In this document: positions 9,677 through 19,917 of the stretch, one piece after another
How the letters are laid out: the number at the start of each line of letters is the position of its first letter
Numbering within the stretch: position 1 is the stretch's first letter
Origin: Adiantum capillus-veneris
Lineage: Eukaryota; Streptophyta; Polypodiopsida; Polypodiales; Pteridaceae
Reading direction: 5' to 3'
Assembly: GCA_014529385.2 (NCBI GenBank)
Contig: CM043968.1
Coordinates: 5,905,001-5,969,000 of the forward strand
Length of the DNA stretch: 64,000 nucleotides
Translations under genes and position numbers: made by a program
Notes under the pieces: model-generated
Told to the model about the DNA's origin: nothing
The model's database searches: none
Seen by the model: the letters and a program-made list of their open reading frames with translations, nothing else

Positions 9677-10666
9677 CGGCTTGGCTGCACCAAGGACTGT
9701 GTGCACACCTACGGATTGGTTCGAGTCGGGGAACCTCGAGTTTGCGTAATTTTTAGTGATTAAATTGCTGAAATTACTTACTTTTCTTCTCGAAAGCATG
9801 TTTGCAGGTAAAAAATAAAGTTCGATTGCTGATTTTTGATAAAAAGATTCAGCAATTCAACAGGTGGGAGTGCTGAAAATCAGAGGATTCTTACCGAATT
9901 TACTGGTTTTCAATCGAAATTAATGAATTTTATCATTAATTTGCTGCTTTGGATTAAAAAATTCAGCATATGATGTACTTTTACATCTCTCTGTAAGTCC
10001 TCTCTGTAAGTCTCTCTGTGCAAAGCATAGAGAGAGAGAGAGATACCTCTCTCTGTATGCTTGCTTCGCATGGAGCTGCGTTGGAATTCTACAGGGAAGC
10101 GTGAGGAAAAGGCTAGGAGAGGGAGTAGCGCAAAGTTGTATGCTGGGCTTCTTTTTCCACACGTGGAGAGTCCCATGCGCTGGCTCCTACCTGGCATCTA
10201 CTTCGCTTGCTAGGCACACGCAAGCACGCGTAGGCCCACTGTCCCTTTCTTTCCACGCGTCACCCCAAGGTTACGACTGAATTTCTCAGCGCCATATTTT
10301 TTTTACGCACCCCTTCTCTCTCTTCGTTACATTTTATTAAGTGACTTTTATTTTAAGTGGGCCTTTTATTTTAAAAGGGCCAGGACACTTTGATTTTTTA
10401 AAGTATTGGTCTGAAACCTGCAATTTATTAAAAACTCACTTACAGAGACCTGTGAGTTGCAGAGAATTAAGTTTTAGACTCTCCTGCTTCTCTCCCGAGC
10501 CTGCCCTCTCTCATCTGCTTGCATTCCCGCGCTCCCGCCATCACTTGCTCGCGTTCAGACGCTCACACCGACGCATGGAGCTCTTTGAACTTTACTTTTT
10601 CGCGACCAAAAAGTGCAGAAAAGGCCCGGTTTCGCGTGAAAATCCTAGTTTTTCACGCACTTCGCC
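9677..10666 (+). other. E3 untranslated leader
   Basis: About 990 bp between PBS and the gag ATG, without a credible coding region. It includes a short (GA) run near 10,030-10,042 and T-rich stretches. A leader of this length is common in plant gypsy elements. Confidence 0.7.
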
Positions 10667-11700
10667 ATGGATTCTTCCAGCTCAGATGTGCAACGTGACG
10701 ACGCGCCAGGTAACATTCAAATTGCATTCACGCATGCTCTCTACACATGGATTACAAGCACTTTCCAGAGCTTCGACCAGCATGTTACCGCTCTAGAAAA
10801 CGCGAATGTTCAGACAAACCTTCGCTTGGCCTCTCTCGAAGGGGTCGTGCAGGGGCTCAGTTCCCACCCCTCTCTACTCTCGAAAATATGGCTCAGTCGA
10901 CGACTGTGCGTATTTACAAGGGCGAAACCCATCTCCAGCAATTGCGGACGCAGATTGCTGCTTTTGGGCGCTCACAGGGTGGTCCGACTGCCACAATTCC
11001 GTACAAAACTACAAATTTCTCAGGTGAAGAGAAGGAGTGTACGGAATTGGCCGTAAATAACTGGCTGCACCAATGGACCACATACTTTGATCTCCATGGG
11101 GAGCATGATGAACGGAGGATTCAGACGATTCCTCTCTATTTGCGCAGTAAGGCGCTTACCTGGTGGCGTGATATGACAGAAAAGCCTACGACGTGGGCTG
11201 ATTTTTGGGTGAAATTCAAGAAGGATTTCGCTAAAATGGACCCTTTGAAAGCGTATGCCAAACTGCAGAGTCTTTCGATGAAAACTCTTGTCTTTTGATA
11301 AATATACGACAGCTTTCAAAGAGGCGCTCACCTTCTCCAAGGTGGATTCTACGCATGCTGTGCACATGTACTTACTGGGGTTACATGAAGATTACCGTTG
11401 AGCCTTGATCAAGGACAAAGCCCCGACTGACGTCGAGGATGCAGTGGCAAAGGCCAGGACGTTCCATTTCATAAATGGAGCGAATTATGAGAAGAAAAGA
11501 ACTGCAGACCATCAATCCGGTGAGAGTGCTTCGAGGAAGCGACCCCAATTCCAGCATAAGTCCAAATCACCGCCGAGATCTTCTCAGGAGAAGAAGAAAG
11601 CCAGAAATGCTTCAAATGCCGATGCAGTGAAGAAGGGGGCTTGCTTCGGATGTGGCCAGACGGGCCACCAAATCAAGGATTTCCCCAAGAAGAAAAAGAC
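10667..11700 (+). pseudogene. E3 gag (frameshifts, stop, damaged zinc knuckle)
   Basis: Start chosen at ATG 10,667 (MDSSSSDVQRDDAPG). The frame changes near 10,870, continues with the capsid pattern WLHQWTTYFDLHGEH and KALTWWRDM to about 11,290, then shifts back, with a TGA at about 11,401. The knuckle at 11,642-11,683 reads CFGCGQTGHQIKDF: the last Cys of C-x2-C-x4-H-x4-C is replaced by Phe, so zinc binding should be impaired. Gag would otherwise package element RNA. Confidence 0.85.
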
Positions 11701-12590
11701 GCAGAAACCGCAAGGCCGCCCTTCGGTTCAAATCCACGAGATCTCAGGTAACTCTGATGTTGTTCAAGTTGAAATCCATCATTTAGCGCACAGTTCATGC
11801 ACTAATTGTACTTTCAGCACCAAAGTGTTTGATAAGCACGATCTTCTCCGTTTCCCCGTGAAGATCAATGGTCACGACGTGACCGTACTCCTTGATAATG
11901 GAAGCTCACACAATTTTGTGGATGCAAAATTGGTGCAGAAACTGAGCCTGTGGACGCGGGACAGTGACCATGAGTATTGCGTGAAGATGGCTCGTGGCGT
12001 GGATACGGATGTATGAAATCGGATGGTTTCAGACTTGTCGCTCGAGCTGGCTGATTACAAAGAGAACCTGGATTTCCACATCATGCGCCTGGACAGAGCA
12101 GATGTTATTTTAGGAATTCCATGGTTTTATGATAAACAAGACTCGTTGTATATAGACTATGTACATCACTCTCTTGTTTTTGTTAAGCAAAACATGCCTC
12201 ATGTATCTGTGTCACTTTGTAATCAGAAGTCTATAAATAATGGTTTTGCAATACCAATTGTTACTGCTTTGGAAATGTATAAAGAAATAAAGTCTTTTGA
12301 TGTTGACTTTTACCAATGTGTACCATCTGCTTGGTTTGATTCATTAGTGCTTGGTACTTCTGTCACTGAATTTCGTAACAATGCTTCATGTTCTTCTGTT
12401 GAACTTGGGGATTCCGACGAATCCAACCTTATCCGAGAAATCATGACTGATTTCAAGGATGTTTTTCCTAATGATCTACCTCCTGGCTTGCCGCCTTCGA
12501 GAGGAGTAGATCATGGCATTGAGTTGGTGGCTGATAGTCAGCCCTTCTCAAAGCAACCCTATCGGTTTAGTCAAACCAAGGAGGACTAGA
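11701..12590 (+). pseudogene. E3 protease and linker
   Basis: The retropepsin core has VLLDNGSSHNFVDAKL: the catalytic D-S/T-G is D-N-G (Asp codon 11,894-11,896), consistent with a single G-to-A change. A TGA at 12,014-12,016 interrupts it; the same frame resumes with RLDRADVILGIPWF, the conserved end of the fold. The linker FPNDLPPGLPPSRGVDHGIE leads into RT, and a TAG ends it at 12,587-12,589. Confidence 0.85.
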
Positions 12591-13330
12591 TTCAGCGACA
12601 GCTGAAGGATTATCTCGACGGGGGTTTTGTTCGGCCTAGCAAATCCCCGTGGGGAGCACCAGTGCTACTTTCTCGAAAGAAGGATAACACTATGCGCTTC
12701 TACGTGGATTACAAGGGGTTGAATAAGCTCACTGTCAAGAACAAGTACCCGCTCCCGCGTATGGACGATATGATAGATTGCCTCCATGGAGCATTGTATT
12801 TTACGAAGATAGACCTGCAATCAGGCTATCATCAGATACGAATCAAACTGGAAGATATTCCCAAGACAGGCTTCCATACGCGTTATGGTCACTACGAGTT
12901 TTTGGTCTTGCCTTTTGGTTTGACCAATGCTCCAGCTACGTTCCAGCAGATGATGAATGATCTGCTGAGACCATTTTTAGGCAACTTCGTTGTTGTATTT
13001 CTTGATGATATCTTGATCTACAGCCGAAGTTTGTCTGAGCACCTAGTGCATATACGCACTATTCTCGAAGTACTGAGAACTGAGAAGCTTTACGCTAAGG
13101 CTTCTAAGTGTGAATTCTTTAAGAAAGAGCTTCTGTACTTAGGTCACATCATTACTCGCGATGGAATTCGCCTCGACCTTGAAAAGTTGGATAAAGTGCG
13201 AAATTGGCCCATTCTGAAGAATGTGCGCCAAGTAAAGTCCTTTTTAGGCTTTACTGGATTCTTTCACAAGTTTATCAAGGATTACTCTAAAGTTGTTGCT
13301 CCGCTTACGCAACTTTTAAAGGAGGGGTGA
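12591..13330 (+). pseudogene. E3 reverse transcriptase
   Basis: All main RT blocks are visible: [52 protein letters not shown] and VVFLDDILIYSRS with both catalytic aspartates (13,004-13,009), then LGHII and VRQVKSFLGFTGFFHKFIKD. The frame is open from 12,662 to 13,330, ending in a TGA; RNase H continues in a different frame. Upstream the same frame is closed by the TAG at 12,587. Confidence 0.93.
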
Positions 13331-13830
13331 AAGGGCCGAAGAATTCGGGTCCTCATTGTAAAGGTAATCCCCCTATTGTCTGGAATGAGCGTCTCGACGA
13401 GAGCTTTCGGACACTAAAGCACTTGGTGGCTACTGCGCCAATATTGCACATTGTGGATCCTAGCAAACCGTTTGTGGTTGAAACGGATGCTAGCGATTAT
13501 GCTATTGGTGCGGCGTTATACCAGGATGGACGTCCTGTTGCGTTTGAAAGTAAGAAGCTTTCTGACGTTGAGATACGTTATCCAACGTACGAGAAGGAGC
13601 TTTACGCCGTAGTCCATGCCCTGAGGAAATGGCGGCACTACTTGTATGGCTCTACGTTTGTTGCATGGACAGATCGTCATTCCTTGCGCTATATCTGTGA
13701 TCAGGGTGATCTCAGAGGCCGAAAGGCTAGATGGGTTGAGCTTATGCAAGAGTTTGACTTTGAGATCCGTTATAGAAAAGGATCCAGCAATCGAGTTGCC
13801 GATACGCTCAGCAGGATTCCTGAGGTCAAT
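13327..13830 (+). pseudogene. E3 RNase H
   Basis: Degrades the RNA strand of the RNA:DNA hybrid. Catalytic acids are present: Asp in FVVETDASDYAIG, Glu in YPTYEKELYAV, Asp in AWTDRHSLRY; the domain ends in GSSNRVADTLSR. It is fused in frame to the integrase N-terminus. The junction with RT needs a frame change near 13,327. Confidence 0.92.
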
Positions 13831-15340
13831 GCCTTGTCTATGGCTGAAATCTCGACGGATTTCTATCTCTCTCTCCGAGGGCTATGTCGTTCCGATGGCT
13901 ATTTTGGCAAGATATGGAACGAGGTCGAAGCGGGGCATGACTCGCATACAGGCTTGGGTGGTCCGGAGACCCAAGTGAGTCATGCCGGAGAGACAAAACA
14001 GCGACAATATTCCATTAGAGGTGGACTATTGTTCAGAAATAGTAAGGTCTGCGTGCCGAAAATCGATGAGATTCGACAAAGGATTTTGTGCGAATGCCAC
14101 GATGTTCCTAGCACTGGGCACCCAGGCATCCAGAGAACTTTGGCCTTGGTTAAGCGATATTTCTATTGGCCAAGAATGCACTCTTACATAGAGAGCTATG
14201 TGAAGAGATGCGCTCAGTGTCAGGTCAATAAGGCAGAGCGCCTTAGAAAAGCTGGCCTGCTACACCCATTGGAAATCCCAAGTGGCAGAGCATTTCCATG
14301 GACTTAATCGTTGGTTTGCTAAATACTAGTCGGGGCAATGACGGTATTTGGGTTGTGGTCAATAGACTCACAAAACAACAAAGTCAACCGTAAAAAGCCA
14401 TGAGTTGGCGGTTTTATTTGTCGATCAGCTTTATAAGCTGTATGGTCTCCCAGAAGATATTGTCAGTGATCGAGATACTAAGTTCACTGGCCGATTTTGG
14501 CGAGATGTCTGTGCTCACTTTTAGACGAAGTTGAGTATGTTGTCTTCTAACCATCCTAAGTCCGACGGACAAACTGAGAGGATGAATCAGACGTTAGAGG
14601 ACATGTTGAGAGCCTATGTCTCTCACAGGCAATCTGATTGGGAAAGGTATCTTCCACAGTTAGAGTTTGCCTATAATAGTAGCAAGCATTCTGCTACTGG
14701 ATTTAGCCCATTCATGCTAATGTATGGATTCGAGCCTAAATCCCCGATTGCTATTGGCTTAGAGAAAGTCGAGGACCGCCAAGCTCGTGATTTCCTGTAT
14801 GACATGCAGGAAATGCTCGAATTGGCTAAGGATAGTATAAGAACGGCTCGTGATCGAGTCACTACTTATGCTAATCAAAAGAGGTCTCCAAGGACTCTAG
14901 ATGTGGGACAATGGGTCTATCTGAAGATACCCAAAGATTCCAAGCCTATGCAAACAGGAAAGCATTATAAGCTTTCACCTAGATATTGTGGTCCGTTCCT
15001 GATCACAAAGAAAATTGGCCAAGTTGCCTACAAGCTGGCTCTTCCTTCAGATGTTAGTGTACATCCAGTATTTCATGTCAACCGCCTTAGAGTGAAATTG
15101 GGCAAAGCCGACGTTGTGTCTCTCGAGGAAAATGTATGGCAAGATATGCAAACTGCGTATATTCCTCGAGAACCAAAAGCAGTTTTGGATCATCGTACTC
15201 GTCATTCTCGCCAAAAGGCTTATGACGACTACTTAATTAAATGGAAGGGTCAATCTAAAAGGTTTGCTACTTGGGAACCTGTTAGAGCTTTGAAGGCTCA
15301 GTATCCCCACTTCATTGATGAGGACATCACTGGTTCTTAA
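13831..15340 (+). pseudogene. E3 integrase with C-terminal chromodomain
   Basis: Zinc-binding HHCC is present (ECHDVPSTGHPG ... CAQCQVNK). The frame shifts near 14,300; the catalytic core then shows MDLIVGLLN, SDRDTKFTGRFW and SDGQTERMNQTLE, the D,D-35-E set, with a TAA near 14,391 and a TAG at about 14,522-14,524. The C-terminus (VHPVFHVNRLRV) is followed by a chromodomain-like end at about 15,190-15,325 with YLIKWKGQS and ATWEPV. Chromoviral chromodomains direct integration to particular chromatin. The stop is at 15,338-15,340. Confidence 0.92.
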
Positions 15341-15349
15341 GGAGGGAAG
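15339..15349 (+). promoter_or_regulatory. E3 polypurine tract
   Basis: AAGGAGGGAAG, two bases before the 3' LTR; primes plus-strand DNA synthesis in LTR elements. It overlaps the integrase stop codon. Confidence 0.8.
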
Positions 15350-15351
15350 TA

Positions 15352-15734
15352 TGTTATGTCCCACTCACAGGAGAGGGGATCTAGCCCAGATGCCGTGGGA
15401 TGGGCGTCCAATGTCCGGGCGGACGTAGTGTGAACGCGGCCAGTGTGGCCGGCCATTATTATAAAAGGGAGGCCAAGGCCTCATTTACAGTTACCGACCC
15501 CACTGGCAGAGTGCCAGTGGTTAGCCCGCAAGGCTAGGAGTGCGCGAGGTCACCTCGAGGAGGTGAGGCCGGGTGGTATGGGACGCCTAGTCTTACAGGT
15601 GCACGCCTACATCCTCGGACGCTGATCCGAGCACGAAGGAGCTGCCGGATGGTGGCTATGGTCGGGTGGTTCGTCCGACGCGTATCTGTAGGCGGTCTGT
15701 GTAGCAGGGAGATCCTATCTCGTCATTCGTTTCA
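15352..15734 (+). repeat. E3 3' LTR (383 bp)
   Basis: Pair of 9,281-9,664 with a one-base indel near GCCGT(A)GGG and about 25 substitutions by eye. TATAAAAG at 15,460-15,467. Followed by the TSD GTGGG. Confidence 0.95.
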
Positions 15735-15739
15735 GTGGG
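15735..15739. repeat. E3 target-site duplication, right copy (GTGGG)
   Basis: Same five bases as 9,276-9,280. Confidence 0.9.
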
Positions 15740-15853
15740 AGTGGCTAATAAGTCCGAGGTCATGACACGAAGATTCTTTCCCAAAAGCTGTGCGAGCTGT
15801 AAAAAGGATCGGATCCTCCGTAGAAGAAGAATCTTTCTGCACTCTGATACCAC
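15740..15853 (-). other. E2 leader and primer binding site
   Basis: Matches the E1 leader next to its PBS. The PBS on the minus strand reads TGGTATCAGAG at 15,842-15,852, followed by TGC instead of C. This short piece is what remains of E2 on the far side of the E3 insertion. Confidence 0.75.
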
Positions 15854-16302
15854 TGTAACAAACTCGGACACTCCAAGTCAAGACTCTACCGCGACACAAC
15901 AGGAATTCACTTCAAAATAGTTCACAATTCACAATTGATTCGACACGGCCCGGCGGAGTTCCGTGCCTAGAGATGTTGGCCCCAAAGATTGGCGCCCCTT
16001 TCAGTATTTCCTTTTGTATTAATCTACAACTCAAAGTGCAAGGGAGTGGGAGGGTCTCAGTCTCAGACTCTGCGTCCAGATGCTCTGAGAAGTGAGAGCC
16101 CAAACCTCACTTATGAAGGTTTACAAGGGATGCTAAAAGCAGAGCCCCAAAAGCTTCAAAATTAAAAGCATTCATAATTAAAGCAACTTGTTCCCAAAAG
16201 CTGCCCAATATTTGCGTAGATTTTCAGCCCTGATTTGCGTAGGCAAAAGCGTCCGTTCAGCTGCCGTAAAACGCGGACTTAAATTCCGGGACCAGCCAGC
16301 CA
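15854..16302 (-). repeat. E2 5' LTR (about 449 bp)
   Basis: Plus-strand start TGTAACAAACTCGG beside the PBS, with extended similarity to 4,664-5,084. The outer end is placed at CCAGCCAGCCA by comparison with the other LTR and is approximate. Confidence 0.75.
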
Positions 16303-16348
16303 AGGAGAGGGTGTGTGTGTGCTTTGCTCTGCTGCTCCACATGTCCAA

Positions 16349-16386
<38 letters not shown>

Positions 16387-16749
16387 TCTCTTGCCCAAAT
16401 GGCTGCCACGTCATTGATTTGTGACATCTTCCAAGAAAGCGAACAGGCAATGATGGAATTAAGGCATCTAGCAACGGCTTTCTCCCTACCCTCTAGAGCC
16501 TAGCGTTTTGAGAGGCATTGCCCAATTCTCAACGGCTTCACCAGTTATTTGCTGCCCGCGTTTTGAAACGCTTTTGTGAGCATGGCATTTTGGCAGATGA
16601 TCTTGCAATGCCACCCCATAGGGCACTTCGAAGTGGGTGCATTTTGATATGCTGCAGAGGTCATGGGGCCTTGGGGCAGTTTTTACGACTCCTTCGACGA
16701 TCGTTCCCGTGTTGCCTCACCATCAATGAAGAACCAAAACCAATGCACT
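16303..16749. other. Unassigned sequence with poly-G tract
   Basis: No coding signal. Holds a 36-base G run (16,349-16,384), a TGCCACGTCA motif at 16,404-16,413 and some GCGTTTT motifs like those in 1-440. Apparent poly-Gly or poly-Pro open frames here come only from the G run. Confidence 0.5.
16349..16384. repeat. Poly(G) tract, 36 nt
   Basis: Uninterrupted run of G in the given sequence. Such runs are rare and hard to sequence, so the length may be an assembly estimate. It could fold as G-quadruplex. Confidence 0.9.
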
Positions 16750-17389
16750 GCTATGGAAAGGTCATCTGCCAACTCTCAATTAACAGCCTCAACTTGAAGT
16801 TGTCACAAAATGATGACGTGGCATGACCACCTAGGGACATGGCAGACCGTACGGATAGCTGACATTGCAAAAATCCGAATTTCGCGCTGACTGCCGACGT
16901 GGGCAGATCTAGGACAATAGAATTTGCCTCTTTTGAGTGTCCATCCGTTTGTGGATGAAACAAAGATGAGAACTATAGCGTAGTGCCCATGTTCTCAAAC
17001 AATGCCTTATAAAAAAGACTCGTCATACATGGATCCCTGGCACTGACAATTGATTGAGGTATCCCATGATACTTATAGATATTGCTCATGAATATCTTGA
17101 CCATGTGTTCTGGCTTTATCTTCTTCCTGAGAGGAATGAAATGGGCCTGCTTACGGAACCTACAAATGATCTGTATTTCTTAGATTCAGAATACGAGACA
17201 CAATTAGGAGCTCGAATTGGTGGAGATTGTCCAAGAATCAAATCAATGGGATGATCCACAGGACGAGGAGAAGGCAAAGTGGTTGGAAGTTCATTGGGAA
17301 ACAAGTCCAAAAAGGATTGAGAGAAGGGTTGTTGCAAATAAGCAGTAGCCAACTCAAAAGAACAGACTTTAGGCACTTCAAAACAACTG

Positions 17390-17393
<4 letters not shown>
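16750..17393 (-). pseudogene. E4: gypsy scrap, protease-RT linker joined to integrase core
   Basis: Minus-strand frames show FLDLFPNELPTTLPSPRPVD (the linker ahead of RT) at about 17,220-17,390 and then, after an abrupt junction near 17,160, an integrase core with KQAHFIPLRKKIKPEHMVKI, an IVSARDP second-Asp motif and FHPQTDGHSKEANSI, where the third acidic residue is kept (SKE). RT and RNase H are entirely missing, so a deletion of about 1.5 kb joined the two parts. Residual divergence from E1/E2 suggests a different family. Confidence 0.75.

Positions 17394-17424
<31 letters not shown>
17394..17424. repeat. (GA)n microsatellite
   Basis: About 31 bp of GA repeat between the E4 scrap and an LTR remnant. 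Confidence 0.95.
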
Positions 17425-17427
<3 letters not shown>

Positions 17428-17600
17428 CCACATGAGACATGGAGTGGCGGAGTTCCACTCCCAAGACTGCAATGGTCCCAAACTATGGTGCTCCTTTTGG
17501 TATTTCTTTATATTGCTTCAACAAGGTACAACTATGTGGCTTTGCTCTGCATCTCCTCACGGTAGAATGCAAGAGAGAGAGCCCATAACACTTATTTGAA
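17425..17600 (-). repeat. Degenerate LTR remnant of the E1/E2 type
   Basis: Shares the pattern GGAGTTCC ... GGTCCCAAA ... GGTGCTCCTTTTGGTATTTC with the E1/E2 LTRs (GGAGTTCCGTGC ... GGCCCCAAAG ... GGCGCCCCTTTCGGTATTTC). Neither end is defined. Confidence 0.5.
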
Positions 17601-17609
17601 GGCCCTTGG

Positions 17610-17998
17610 TGTTACGTCCCCAGACGTCAGGATAGGCGCGTATAGTATGTTCGGCCAGTGTCAACTTGGCCCTTTGGTTATGAGGTCCTATAAATAGGAC
17701 TTTAATCTTATTTGTGAGACATCTTGTGTGATCACCACAATTGGACTCTAGGCCCTTGGTAGCTCTACCCACACACATATTGGTGTGGGCCTGGTGGTTT
17801 AGGACACCAGCCCTTGGGCCATTTGGCTGCAGGCTCCTAGGCTTGGGGGTGAGCCCGTATTGGCTCTATGGCTGGGAGGTGAGCCTGATGCCGCTCACTA
17901 CGTGAGTTTGGCTGGGAGGTGAGCTTGATGCCGCTCACTACGTGAGTTTGGCTTGCGTCATGTCATATGTGTTGGATGGATCCGGTGACGGATTAACA
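17610..17998 (+). repeat. E5 5' LTR (389 bp)
   Basis: Starts TGTTACGTCCCC, resembling the E3 LTR start TGTTATGTCCC, and ends GATTAACA. CTATAAATAG near 17,690 is a TATA candidate. Followed after one base by a PBS-like TGGTATTAGTGC at 18,000-18,011 (tRNA-iMet type with two changes). Contains a 40 bp tandem duplication. Confidence 0.8.
17870..17949 (+). repeat. 40 bp tandem duplication in the E5 LTR
   Basis: Two adjacent copies (17,870-17,909 and 17,910-17,949) differing at one base (GAGCCTGATG versus GAGCTTGATG). Each holds CTCACTACGTGAGT, an inverted repeat. Confidence 0.9.
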
Positions 17999-18214
17999 TT
18001 GGTATTAGTGCTTCGTCTTGCTTGTATGCATGACATGGTGACGTGCACAAAACCACTAGAGCTCATGGAGCCATGATCACCCCGCTTGACAGGTTCTCTC
18101 AACTCTCACATAGGGTCGTATGGTACCCTATTAGCGAGAGAGGAGGACAAGCGGGGCGCATGCTAGCCAGTTGTGGGAATCTTGTGAGTGTTTACACTAG
18201 AAAGATGGGTCTAT

Positions 18215-18934
18215 GCACTTTTGCATTGACCATCATGCTCTCAAGAAGTTGACAATCAAAAATAAGTTTCCCTTGCCTCGCATTGATGAACTCTTTATCA
18301 GTTGCTGGGTGCGAAGATATTCTCAAAGACTGATTTGAAGTCTGGATATCACCAAATTCGCATTCATATTGGTGATGAGTGCAAGTCAGCTTTTGGTACA
18401 AACTACGGTCACTAAGAGTTTCTTGTCATACGTTTTCAGTTAACCGATGCCACAACCACTTTCATGACCTTGATGAACAAAATTTTTGCCCTTATCTAGA
18501 CAAGTTTGTGATCGTGTACTTGGATGATATCCTCGTTGTCAATAGAACTTTGGCAGGTCACAAAGAACATTTGAAGATTATCTCTCAAATTTTACACACC
18601 AATGTGTTGTACAACAACAAAAAGAAAAGAAAATTTTTCAAGGATCGGGTCGAGTATCTTGGTCATGTCATTCTACTACCAGAATTGCAGTGGATCCCAA
18701 GAAAATTCTAGTCATTGTGGATTGGCCTTTACCTCTCACCATCTCAAATGTGCATTCTTTTTTGGAACTTGAAAATTTGTACCATACCAGAGTGCATAAG
18801 TTCTCTGACCTTGCTGCTACTTTGACCAAGTTGACAAAACTAAATAAGATTCAATAATCTCTTGAAGTTGAGCAATCATTCCAAGAATTTAAAGCACGCC
18901 TTGACAACTCCTCATGTCTTGGCTATAGCTGATT
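18215..18934 (+). pseudogene. E5 reverse transcriptase
   Basis: [16 protein letters not shown] opens the fingers, then after frame changes the palm motif KFVIVYLDDILVVNRTLAGH (YLDD intact), RVEYLGHVI and the connection region to ALTTPHVLAIADST at about 18,895-18,939. Stops and frameshifts near 18,310 and 18,415 disrupt it. The last residues join exactly to RNase H on the other side of the solo LTR. Confidence 0.85.
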
Positions 18935-18939
18935 CCACT

Positions 18940-19143
18940 TGTAACTGGACCACCTGCCCAAGCCGTGCAGGACAGCAAAACAGTAGTTTTCAGCTTTGAA
19001 AACCAGAATTTCAGCACACAGTTACTCCCCTACATGGTATTGGCCCTTGAATAGGCGTCCCTTTCGGTATTTCTTTTATTTATGTAAACTATTCCAGTAG
19101 AATGCTCTTGTGAGAGATGGCCCCTACTTCTGTTAGAGCAGGT

Positions 19144-19185
<42 letters not shown>

Positions 19186-19233
19186 TGCCAGAAGTAACCT
19201 TTAAAATTGGCTAAATCTGCCCTTAGTATAGAA

Positions 19234-19274
<41 letters not shown>

Positions 19275-19917
19275 CGCACATGTATGTTTGCACAAAGTGC
19301 GTGCCAAGCACTTTCTTCTTTTGTTTGAGCCTCTAATGTATTGTTGTGGACAAGAGGCTAGTTCCTCGTCTCTGTGTGTGGACACCTTGGCTGAAAATGG
19401 CAGCTTTTGGGGTTGCCATGCATCTGCCATGTTTGAACTACCCTTCACTAGGGTCGCATGCTTCCTACTATGGTTGAATCGGCCCTCACTAGGGTCGCCT
19501 CGTATTTGCTATCCTTGAACTGCAACCTCCCATGCATGACTACGATGAACTTGCATGGACATTGGACTCAAGTTGACTTGCATGGTCGGGTACCTGCCAT
19601 GCATGGACTCTAGTTTACTTGCATGAGCCATCTGAATGTCCACCTGCCCTAGATGCTAGCCACCAGTAGCCTTCCTCCTTTCTCTACATCCTTTGCTAGC
19701 CTTTCATGCTCTATGCCAGCTTCCCTTCTCCAGAGAGCACTACACAGGTCAAGCACTTGTAGCTTTAGAAGCAACAGAATTTCCAGCAGCTCTCCTACAA
19801 CTTCTCAAGTGGTTCTGCCGAATCATTAAGCATATCATGCATTCCACACTATTCAGCCATGTCCATGGCTATGGGCCAAATCGGTGACAGTTGTAGATCA
19901 ACCGTGCAATGGCCACA
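18940..19917 (-). mobile_element. Solo LTR (978 bp) with TSD CCACT
   Basis: Begins TGTAACTGG and ends GGCCACA on the plus strand; CCACT flanks it on both sides (18,935-18,939 and 19,918-19,922). Removing it and one TSD copy keeps the E5 reading frame through the RT-RNase H junction. It shares GGCGTCCCTTTCGGTATTTC with the E1/E2 LTRs, giving minus orientation. It holds a (GA)n tract at 19,145-19,183 and a TG/CG tract, and is much longer than the E2 LTR. Confidence 0.85.
19234..19277. repeat. (TG)n-(CG)n alternating tract
   Basis: About 33 bp of TG repeats directly followed by about 12 bp of CG repeats inside the solo LTR; a classic Z-DNA-prone sequence. Confidence 0.95.

Larger units (their letters stand above)
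9281..15734 (+). mobile_element. E3: structurally complete chromovirus, plus strand
   Basis: A 6.45 kb element with paired LTRs, TSD GTGGG, PBS, gag, protease, RT, RNase H, integrase with chromodomain, and PPT. It is the most complete element in the window, but at least four stops and three frame changes break the polyprotein. By eye the LTRs differ at about 25 sites, nearly all transitions, which suggests age and methylcytosine decay. It is nested in E2 in opposite orientation. Confidence 0.95.
4664..16302 (-). mobile_element. E2: Ty3/gypsy element, minus strand, split by E3
   Basis: Order on the minus strand: 5' LTR 15,854-16,302, PBS, leader 15,740-15,841, [E3 insertion 9,276-15,739], gag, protease, RT, RNase H, integrase, 3' LTR. 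The leader to the right of E3 (shared block around GATCGGATCCTCCGTAGAAG) matches the E1 leader, which shows that E3 landed in the E2 leader or gag start. Gag is internally deleted. Without E3 the element would be about 5.2 kb. Confidence 0.8.

Noticed and set aside
16178-16503. Poly-Pro and poly-Gly open frames
   Set aside because: Produced by the 36-base G run.
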